Below the pieces are notes generated by a model. It was given only the letters and a program-made list of their open reading frames with translations, had not been told where the DNA came from and ran no database searches. Of a DNA stretch of 6,538 nucleotides, positions 1 through 6,059 are shown piece after piece (positions within the stretch are counted from its first letter, which is position 1; each line of letters begins with the position of its first letter). The DNA is from CAZBBB01 sp964490005 (GTDB lineage: Bacteria; Planctomycetota; B15-G4). The translations under genes were made by a program, and so were the position numbers. The stretch is taken from the NCBI GenBank assembly GCA_964490005.1, contig CAZBBB010000136.1, positions 1-6,538 on the forward strand, read 5' to 3'.

Positions 1-1
1 C

Positions 2-547
2 CCGCTGCCCGAAGCGCAGCTCGACCGCTTCATGTTCAACGTGATCGTCGGCTACCCCGACGAGCAGGAGGAGCGCGAGATCCTGCGGCGCACGACCGAG
101 CAGGCGCAGGCCGAACTGCCGGCCGTGATGAGCGGCGTCGAGATCCTCGAGCTGCAGCAGCTCGTGCGCCGCGTGCCGGTGGCCGACGAGATGCTCGACT
201 ACGCCACCGCGCTGGTGCGCGCCACGCGCCCCGACGAACCGGGCGCGCCCGAGTTCGTGAAGAGCTCGCTGCGCTGGGGCGCCGGGCCGCGCGCGGGCCA
301 GTACCTCGTGCTCGGCGCGAAGGCGCGCGCCGTGATCCGGGGCCGCTTCCACGTCTCGATCGAGGACATCCAGCGCGTCGCGCGGCCCGTGCTGCGCCAC
401 CGCATCCTGACCAACTACTCGGCGCAGGCCGAGGGCATCCGCCCCGACGACATCATCGACAGGCTCCTCGCTTCGGTGCCTGCCCACCCCGTGCGCGCAG
501 GCAACGATGGCGGACTCCCGAAGGTCGTCGCGACTCCCGGCCGCTGA
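2..547 (+). CDS. MoxR-family AAA+ ATPase, C-terminal part (5' end outside window)
   Basis: The last 181 residues of a MoxR-type AAA+ ATPase; the start lies upstream. MoxR proteins are cytoplasmic ATP-driven chaperone-like enzymes that usually act with VWA-domain partners encoded next to them. Visible residues 1-12 carry the family signature PLPEAQLDRFMF, with the arginine-finger candidate at R9. The helical lid follows, with the sensor-2 motif GAGPRAGQ at residues 93-100 (R97). The conserved ending RPVLRHRI then IRPDDIIDRLLASVP falls at about 128-160. Walker A, Walker B and sensor 1 normally precede the visible part, so ATPase competence cannot be judged here. About 21 residues follow the usual family end point; this tail is the stretch that overlaps the next gene by 41 bases. 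The combination of GAPEFVK and GAGPRAG resembles MoxR proteins I associate with Planctomycetota. The family call is secure; the substrate is unknown. Confidence 0.95.
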   Translation, partial: PLPEAQLDRFMFNVIVGYPDEQEEREILRRTTEQAQAELPAVMSGVEILELQQLVRRVPVADEMLDYATALVRATRPDEPGAPEFVKSSLRWGAGPRAGQYLVLGAKARAVIRGRFHVSIEDIQRVARPVLRHRILTNYSAQAEGIRPDDIIDRLLASVPAHPVRAGNDGGLPKVVATPGR

Positions 548-1463
548 CGACGCGGCCCGGCGCGCCGACCGCGCGCTCGACCCCGTCGTCGCCGAGCGGC
601 TGGCGCAGCTGTCGCTGACGGCGGCCAAGGCCGTCGAGGGCTTCCTCTCGGGACGGCACCGCAGCCCGCATCGCGGCGTGTCGGTGGAGTTCGTCGAGCG
701 CCGCCCGTACGTGCAGGGCGACGACCTGCGCCACCTCGACTGGAAGGCCTTCGCGCGCAACGACCGCCTCGCGATCAAGCGCTACGAGGAGGAGACGACC
801 TTCGACGCCACGCTCGTCGTCGACGCCAGCGCGTCGATGGGCTACCCGACCGACGGCGGCGACTCCAAGTACGACGTGGCCTGCCGCGCGGCGGCGGCCA
901 TCGCGCATCTCGTGCTGCGCGAGCGCGACGGCGTCTCGCTGGCGCTCTTCGACCACCGGCTCGACCGCGTGCTGCCGGCCTCGACCTCGCCGGCGCACCT
1001 CGGCGCCGTGCTGCGCGCGCTCGTCGAGCGGAACCCCGACGGCACGACCGACCTGGGCGAGGTGCTCGCCCGTCTGGTGGCGCGCGTGCCGCGGCCGGGC
1101 GTGGTCGTCGTGTTGTCCGACCTGCTCGGCGACGAAGGGCACGTCGCGCGCGGGCTGGGCCATCTCGTCGCGCGTCGCCACGACGCCATCGTGCTGCACG
1201 TGCTGCACACCGACGAGCTGCGCTTTCCCTTCGACCGCCTCACCCGCTTCGACGGCATCGAGGAGCCCGGCCGGCTGCTGGTCGACGCGCCCGCGCTGCG
1301 GGCGGGCTACCTCGAGGCGCTCGAACGCTGGCTGGCGCGCATGCGCCGCACGGCGGGCGCGCTGGGCGTCGACTACCGCCTGCTCGAGACGGGCGCGCCC
1401 CTCGACGTCGCGCTCTCGGCCTGGCTGGCCGCGCGCGAGCTGCGCACGGGCCGGCGCGGATGA
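507..1463 (+). CDS. DUF58 domain protein (VWA-like MoxR partner)
   Basis: A 318-residue DUF58 protein, the usual partner of MoxR ATPases. The family hallmark spans residues 46-97: GRHRSPHRG (49-57), a VEF motif, then RPYVQGDDLRHLDWK (66-80) and KRYEEE (91-96). A VWA-like fold follows with a complete metal-ion-dependent adhesion site (MIDAS): D106-x-S108-x-S110, T181 in TDLG, and D205 in LSD. No membrane helix is visible, unlike many DUF58 proteins that carry two N-terminal ones, so this form is probably cytoplasmic and can meet MoxR directly. The ATG at 507 is chosen because it is the first in frame, has a weak AGG at 499-501, and leaves a basic 24-residue leader before the conserved LDPVVAERL. 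It overlaps moxR by 41 bases and the next gene by 4, which suggests translational coupling. The molecular role of DUF58 is poorly defined; scaffold or adaptor is an inference. Confidence 0.94.
   Translation: MADSRRSSRLPAADDAARRADRALDPVVAERLAQLSLTAAKAVEGFLSGRHRSPHRGVSVEFVERRPYVQGDDLRHLDWKAFARNDRLAIKRYEEETTFDATLVVDASASMGYPTDGGDSKYDVACRAAAAIAHLVLRERDGVSLALFDHRLDRVLPASTSPAHLGAVLRALVERNPDGTTDLGEVLARLVARVPRPGVVVVLSDLLGDEGHVARGLGHLVARRHDAIVLHVLHTDELRFPFDRLTRFDGIEEPGRLLVDAPALRAGYLEALERWLARMRRTAGALGVDYRLLETGAPLDVALSAWLAARELRTGRRG
1460..1463 (+). other. ATGA stop/start overlap, DUF58 to BatA/VWA gene
   Basis: The TGA of the DUF58 gene (1461-1463) shares bases with the ATG of the next gene (1460-1462). 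With no clear Shine-Dalgarno just upstream, the same ribosomes probably reinitiate here, tying the output of the membrane protein to DUF58. Confidence 0.85.
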
Positions 1464-3658
1464 ACGTCTCCTTCGGCCTGCCGGCGATGCTCGGCGGCGC
1501 GCTGCTCGTCGGCGTGCCGATCCTGATCCACCTGCTCAATCGTCGGCGCTACCGGATCGTGCCGCTCGCGACGCTGCGCTTCCTGCAGGAGGCCTTCGCG
1601 CAGCAGCGCCGGCGCCTGCGCCTCGAGAACCTGCTGCTGCTCGTGCTGCGCTGCCTGCTGGTGCTGCTCGCCGCGCTCGCCATGGCGCTGCCCTTCGTGC
1701 CCGAGGACAGCCCGCTGGCGATCGTGGCCGGCGGGCGCAGCGAACTCGTGCTGCTCGTCGACCGCAGCGGCAGCATGGGCCGGCTGGCCGGCCCGGGACT
1801 GAGCCTCGACGACCGGGTGCTCGCCAGCGTGCGGCGGCGCGTCGGCGCGCTCTCGGCCGAACGCGGCGACGCGGTCACGATCGTCGCGCTCGGCTCGGGC
1901 CCCGCGCTGCTCGCGCCCATCGGCGCCACGCCGGCGATGGCGCTCGCGGCGCTCGACGGGCCGCTCCCGCCGCCCGGCGGCGTGGCCGACCTCGTCGCCG
2001 CCGCGCGCCTGCTCAAGGAGCGCGTGCGCCCGGCGCGTCCCGGGCGCCTCGAGGTCGTGCTCTACAGCGACCTGACCGCGCTCTCCTGGCGCGAGTCGGG
2101 CGAGGGCCTGACGGCGCTCTTCGGCGCGGCCTTCGCCGACGGCGGCGGCAGCCTGCGCGTCGTGCCCGCCGCCGCCGACCTGCCCGCGCCGGCCAACGCG
2201 GGCGTGGTCGACCTCTCGGCCGAGCGCGCGCTGCTGTTCACGGGCGAGGCGCTGGCCTTCACCGCCACGGTGCGCAACTGGTCGACGAGCGCGCGGCCCG
2301 GCCTCTCGGTGCGCTTCCTCCTCGACGGCGTGCAGCAGTCGGTGCAGGTGCTCGACCTGCCGCCGCTCGGCACCGCGGCCGCGACCGTGCGCGTGCGCCT
2401 CGACGTGCCCGGCCCGCACCATCTCGCCGTGCAGCTCGACGCCGACGAACTGCCCTTCGACGACGAGCGCACGCTGGCCTTCGAGGCGCGCCAGCGCGTG
2501 GCCGTGCTGGTCGTGGACGGCAGCCCCGGCGGCGCGGAGCCGCTGCGCGGCGCGGGCGGCTGGCTGAGCCTGGCCCTCGATCCGGGCGGCCTGCCGGTGC
2601 GCTTCGAGCCGCAAGTCGTCGACGTCGCGCGCTTCGAGGAACTCGTGCGCGACCTGCGCGACGTCGACGCGATCGTGCTGGCCAACGTCGGCGGCGTCTC
2701 GGCGGGCTGCGCCGCGGCGCTCGGCGAGGCCGTCGCGGGCGGCACGCCGCTGCTGGTGTTCTTCGGCGACCAGCTCGAGCCCGTCGCCTGGAACGACGCG
2801 CTGCCCTGGCTGCCGGCGCACGCGGGCGAGGCCCGCGGCGACCCGTCCGCCAGCACGGGCGAGGACTACGTCACGCTCGTGCTGCCCGAGCCGGCGCCCG
2901 AGCCGCTGGCGCTGTTCGCCGACCCGCGGCTGGCGGTGCTGCTGCAGGCGCCGGTGCTCGCCTGGCGCACGCTGACGCCGCGCGAGGACGGCCGCGTGCT
3001 GGCCTCCTTCGCCGACGCCCTGGGCCGCACCGAACCGGCGCTCGTCGAGGGGCGCCACGGGCGCGGGCGCGTGGCGCTCTTCGCCACGTCGGCCGACGCG
3101 CGCTGGTCGCTGCTGCCGCGCCAGCCGGCGCTGTGGGTGCCCTTCGTGCACGAGCTGCTGGCCTGGCTGGTGGCGCCCGACCCGCAGGCCAGCAATCTGC
3201 CGGTCGGCCAGGCGCCGGCGCTCGTCGTCGACGGCGTGCCGGTCTCGGCGCAGCTCACCTGGCCCGGCCGGGAGACGGCCTTCATCGAGCGGCCGCAGGC
3301 CGAACCGCTCGGCGCGTCGGGAGCGCGGCGCACGCTGCTGCGTCTGGACGGCACGCCGCTCGACGAGGCCGGCGCCTTCTGGCTCTCGATCACGACGGCC
3401 GGGTCGGACGAGCCGCGCACGGTCGCGCTGGCCGCGCAGCACGACGCGCGCGAGGGCGACCTGACGCCCGTCGCCGACGAGACGCTCGCGGCCGCGCTCG
3501 CCGGCCTGCCGTGGGAACTGGGCGAGGACCTCGGCCGCGGCGACGCCGCGGCGGCGACGGCCGGCGACGGCGGGCTGGCCTCGGCGCTGCTGTGGGCGCT
3601 GCTCGCCGCGGCGCTGGCCGAGGCCCTGCTCGCGCGCCGGCTGGGAGCGCCGCGATGA
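1460..3658 (+). CDS. BatA-domain / VWA / GATase-like membrane protein
   Basis: A 732-residue membrane protein. Residues 1-79 match the BatA (aerotolerance regulator N-terminal) domain: helix 6-26, the signature LLNRRRYRIVPLATLRFL (25-42), an RRRLRLENLLLL stretch, and a second helix at about 57-79. A VWA domain starts near 95 with D101-x-S103-x-S105 and a YSD at 202-204, but the third MIDAS position reads VADL, with A176 where Thr is expected. Residues about 247-345 form a CARDB-like beta domain. Residues about 346-570 resemble a class I glutamine-amidotransferase fold (AVLVVDGSPGG at 348-358) without a catalytic cysteine. A beta-rich segment and a C-terminal helix (about 706-725) with an RR tail finish the protein. 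The positive-inside rule places residues 80-705 outside the cytoplasm. The start follows from the ATGA overlap with DUF58 and from the BatA domain beginning at once. No good ribosome site precedes it, so reinitiation is likely. It is much longer than classical BatA (about 330 residues). Confidence 0.92.
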   Translation: MNVSFGLPAMLGGALLVGVPILIHLLNRRRYRIVPLATLRFLQEAFAQQRRRLRLENLLLLVLRCLLVLLAALAMALPFVPEDSPLAIVAGGRSELVLLVDRSGSMGRLAGPGLSLDDRVLASVRRRVGALSAERGDAVTIVALGSGPALLAPIGATPAMALAALDGPLPPPGGVADLVAAARLLKERVRPARPGRLEVVLYSDLTALSWRESGEGLTALFGAAFADGGGSLRVVPAAADLPAPANAGVVDLSAERALLFTGEALAFTATVRNWSTSARPGLSVRFLLDGVQQSVQVLDLPPLGTAAATVRVRLDVPGPHHLAVQLDADELPFDDERTLAFEARQRVAVLVVDGSPGGAEPLRGAGGWLSLALDPGGLPVRFEPQVVDVARFEELVRDLRDVDAIVLANVGGVSAGCAAALGEAVAGGTPLLVFFGDQLEPVAWNDALPWLPAHAGEARGDPSASTGEDYVTLVLPEPAPEPLALFADPRLAVLLQAPVLAWRTLTPREDGRVLASFADALGRTEPALVEGRHGRGRVALFATSADARWSLLPRQPALWVPFVHELLAWLVAPDPQASNLPVGQAPALVVDGVPVSAQLTWPGRETAFIERPQAEPLGASGARRTLLRLDGTPLDEAGAFWLSITTAGSDEPRTVALAAQHDAREGDLTPVADETLAAALAGLPWELGEDLGRGDAAAATAGDGGLASALLWALLAAALAEALLARRLGAPR
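3643..3647 (+). promoter_or_regulatory. Shine-Dalgarno sequence for the 3655 start
   Basis: GGGAG sits 7 bases before the ATG at 3655, inside the 3' end of the upstream gene. It is the clearest ribosome site in the window and fixes the start of the 770-residue protein, although the frame is open for another 522 bases upstream. Confidence 0.7.
3655..3658 (+). other. ATGA stop/start overlap, gene 3 to gene 4
   Basis: The TGA ending the BatA/VWA gene (3656-3658) overlaps the ATG of the next gene (3655-3657). Both coupling and an independent ribosome site (3643-3647) are present at this junction, which fits roughly equal production of the two membrane proteins. Confidence 0.85.
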
Positions 3659-5967
3659 GCCTCGCCGCGCCGCAGGGCGTCGTCGAGACGACGCGCCTGG
3701 AGTTCCTCGATGCGCCCCCGGTGTGGGTGCTGGTGCTCGTCGTGCTGCCGGCGGCGATCCTGTTCGTGCGCTGGTTGTACGCGCGCGGCGGCGACGGCGG
3801 TTCGCTGCGCGTGCCGGCCGCGGCGCGCCTCGCGCTGCTGGCGCTGCTCGTGCTGTTCCTGATGCGGCCGGTGCGCGTGCGCCAGAAGGTCTCCGTCGAG
3901 CGCCCGGTCGCCGCGGTGCTGCTCGACGACTCCGCCAGCCTGCGCGAGCACGATCTGCCCGAACTGGCGCGCGCGGCCGGCCTGCCGGCCGAGGCCACGC
4001 GCCGCGACGTGCTCGTCGAGGTCCTGGGCGAGTCCTTCGCGCAGCTCTCCGAACGCTACGAGCTGCTGCTGTTCGCCTTCGGCGACTCGCTGCGCGCGGT
4101 CGGCGGGCTCACGGACCTGGCCGCCGCCGACGGCAGCACGCGCCTGGGCGACGCGCTCGCGGCGCTCGCGGCCGAGACGCGCGGGCGGCAACTCGCGCAG
4201 GTGGTGCTGGTCTCCGACGGACGCGTGAACGCGGGCCGCGACCCCGCCGCGGCCCTGCCGCTGCTGCTCGGGCGCTCGGCGCGGCTCTCGGTCATCGGCG
4301 TCGGCGACCCGGACGTGCCGCGCGACGTGCGCGTCGCGGGCGTCACGCTGCCCGAGGTCGCGCTGGCCGGCGACACGGTCACGCTCGAGGTGGCGGTCGC
4401 CGCGCGCGGCTACGCCGGCGCGCCCGCCAGCCTGCGGGTGAGCGAGGCCGACAGCGGCCTCGAACTGGCGCGCGAGGAGTTCCGTCTCGCGGAGGGGCCG
4501 GGCGCGACCGAGCAGTCGGTGCGCATCGGCTTCGTGCCCGGTCGCGAGGGCGACTTCGACCTGCGCATCTCGGTCGTCCCGCAACCCGGCGAGCGCGACG
4601 AGACCAACAACCACGAGCGGCGCCTGCTGCGCGTGGAGCCCGGCCGCATCAAGGTGCTCTACGTCGACGGCTATCCGCGCTACGAGTACCACTTCCTCGT
4701 CAGCTCGCTGCTGCGCGCCACGAACATGGAGGTCCAGTGCCTGCTGCTCGACGCCAGCCCCGAGTTCATCCAGGAGTCGACCGAGGGCACGCCGGCGCTG
4801 CTGCGCTTCCCGCCGACGCTCGATGACCTGCTGCAGTACCACGTGATCATCTTCGGCGACGTCGCGCCGGCCGACCTCGGTCCGGACGCCGAGCGGCACC
4901 TGCGCGACGTCAAGTCCTTCGTCGAGGCCGGCGGCGGCTTCCTGATGCAGGCCGGCACGCGCGACGCGCCGCGCGAGTACGCCGGCACGCCGATCGCCGA
5001 CATCCTGCCGGTGCTGCTGGGCGACCCGGCCGCCGAGTGGGGGGCCGTGCACGCCCCGGGCGAGCCGTTCCGGCCGGTGCTCGAGCGGCCGCGCGACCCG
5101 CACGAGGTCGTGACGCTGCACCCCGACCTCGACGTCAACCGCGCGCTGTGGGAGGGCGAGGACGGCCTGGCGCCGCTCACCTGGTACTACCCGGTGGCGA
5201 AGGCGCGCCCGACGAGCGAGGTGCTGCTCAGCCATCCCGCCTCGACGAACGCGCACGGCCCGCACGTGCTGCTCGCGACGATGTACCACCCGCAGGGGCG
5301 CACGGCCTTCCTCGGCACCGACGAGACCTGGCGCTGGCGCTTCCGCTACCTCGAGACCTACCGCGAGCCCTTCTGGAAGGGCCTGGTGCGCTATCTCGCG
5401 CTCAACAAGCTGCGGCGCGCCGACTACCGCTTCGAGCTGGCGACCGACTTCGGCCACTACGACATCGGCTCGCGCGTGATCGTCACGGCGCGCGTGCGCG
5501 ACAAGGAGTTCCTGCCGCTCGAGGCCGAGAGCTTCGCGGCGCAGCTGCAGCGGCCCGACGGGCGCGTCGAGACGCTGGCGCTGCTGCGCGAGGAGGCCGG
5601 CGTGTTCTCCGGGACCTTCGTCGTGCCCGACCCGGGCCCGCACCGGCTCTGGCTGGAGGACCCCGACGACGCCGCCGGCGGCCCGCGCAGCCCGCGCGTC
5701 GTCACGGCCGCGGTGCCCTCCGCCGAGACCGACGACGCGCTGCTCGACGAGCGCCTGCTCGGCGCGCTCGCGACGCAGGGCGGCGGCCGCTACGCGCGGC
5801 TCGCGGCGGCGCCCGCCCTGCTCGCCACGCTCGCCGACCCGGCGACCGAGCGCGCCATCGACGAGCCCGAGCGCGAGGAGCTGTGGGCCGGCTTCCCGCC
5901 GCTGCTGCTGCTCGTGGGCCTGCTCGCCACCGAATGGATCGCGCGCAAGCGCCGCAACCTGCCCTGA
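3655..5967 (+). CDS. VWA / CARDB-like / GATase-like membrane protein
   Basis: A 770-residue protein with helices at about 21-41, 54-71 and 746-761. The basic loop 42-58 and the RKRRNLP tail suggest that residues 72-745 face the periplasm. The VWA-like domain (about 85-215) has a full MIDAS set: D91-x-S93-x-S95, T162 in TRLG, and D188 in VSDG. A CARDB-like beta domain (about 222-327) ends in DETNNHE. A GATase1-like domain (about 331-585) begins KVLYVDGYPRYEY and ends near WRWRFRYLETYREPFW. The nucleophile-elbow region reads LMQAGTRD (430-437), with no Cys; the only cysteine I find is C362, elsewhere. A further beta-rich domain lies at about 590-690. The frame is open upstream to 3133, but 3655 is chosen because of the ATGA overlap, the GGGAG at 3643-3647 and the membrane segment right after it. 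Databases often label such proteins glutamine amidotransferase; activity is unlikely here. The function is unknown, probably a structural or binding partner of gene 3. Confidence 0.91.
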   Translation: MSLAAPQGVVETTRLEFLDAPPVWVLVLVVLPAAILFVRWLYARGGDGGSLRVPAAARLALLALLVLFLMRPVRVRQKVSVERPVAAVLLDDSASLREHDLPELARAAGLPAEATRRDVLVEVLGESFAQLSERYELLLFAFGDSLRAVGGLTDLAAADGSTRLGDALAALAAETRGRQLAQVVLVSDGRVNAGRDPAAALPLLLGRSARLSVIGVGDPDVPRDVRVAGVTLPEVALAGDTVTLEVAVAARGYAGAPASLRVSEADSGLELAREEFRLAEGPGATEQSVRIGFVPGREGDFDLRISVVPQPGERDETNNHERRLLRVEPGRIKVLYVDGYPRYEYHFLVSSLLRATNMEVQCLLLDASPEFIQESTEGTPALLRFPPTLDDLLQYHVIIFGDVAPADLGPDAERHLRDVKSFVEAGGGFLMQAGTRDAPREYAGTPIADILPVLLGDPAAEWGAVHAPGEPFRPVLERPRDPHEVVTLHPDLDVNRALWEGEDGLAPLTWYYPVAKARPTSEVLLSHPASTNAHGPHVLLATMYHPQGRTAFLGTDETWRWRFRYLETYREPFWKGLVRYLALNKLRRADYRFELATDFGHYDIGSRVIVTARVRDKEFLPLEAESFAAQLQRPDGRVETLALLREEAGVFSGTFVVPDPGPHRLWLEDPDDAAGGPRSPRVVTAAVPSAETDDALLDERLLGALATQGGGRYARLAAAPALLATLADPATERAIDEPEREELWAGFPPLLLLVGLLATEWIARKRRNLP

Positions 5968-5971
5968 CGAT

Positions 5972-5976
5972 GGGTG
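5972..5976 (+). promoter_or_regulatory. Probable weak ribosome binding site for the 5982 start
   Basis: GGGTG ends 5 bases before the ATG at 5982. The alternative ATG at 5970 has no purine-rich stretch at a suitable distance, so this site favours 5982. It overlaps the alternative start, so the choice is a preference and not proof. Confidence 0.45.
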
Positions 5977-5981
5977 TGCCG

Positions 5982-6059
5982 ATGTCCACCCGCCTCCGCC
6001 GACCCGCCGCGTCGCTGTGCGCGCTCGCGCTCGCGCTCGCCGCGCCGGGAGCGGCGGCG
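5982..6059 (+). other. Sec signal peptide of the exported protein
   Basis: Twenty-six codons with a basic N-region (R4, R6, R7), an Ala/Leu hydrophobic core at about 9-21, and an A24-x-A26 cleavage site before Q27. There is a cysteine at position 13 inside the core, but no lipobox context at the cleavage site, so signal peptidase I rather than II is expected. Confidence 0.8.

Noticed and set aside
453..1208. A 251-codon open frame on the - strand opposite DUF58
   Set aside because: Register and composition are those of a shadow of the DUF58 gene, whose sense product has unmistakable family motifs.
1373..3442. A 689-codon open frame on the - strand
   Set aside because: In codon register opposite the BatA/VWA gene; the same GC-driven absence of reverse stops explains it, and the composition is low-complexity Arg/Gln/His/Glu.
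3133..3654. Upstream extension of the gene starting at 3655
   Set aside because: The 174 extra residues are an Arg/Ala-rich out-of-frame reading of the gene 3 C-terminus. A ribosome site and ATGA overlap support 3655.
3723..4826. A 367-codon + strand frame inside gene 4
   Set aside because: Extreme Arg/Ala/Gly composition and no domain; it is a frame shadow of gene 4, which carries clear VWA and GATase-like motifs.
2866..5643. A 925-codon open frame on the - strand
   Set aside because: From 3655 on it is in exact codon register with the sense gene. The sense gene almost never uses TTA, CTA or TCA codons, so reverse stops are absent. The product is Arg/Gln/Glu/His-rich, as expected from reversed Leu, Ala and Val codons, with no recognisable domain.
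5968..5981. Possible promoter or terminator between genes 4 and 5
   Set aside because: Only 14 bases, with no hairpin plus T-tract and no recognisable promoter elements.
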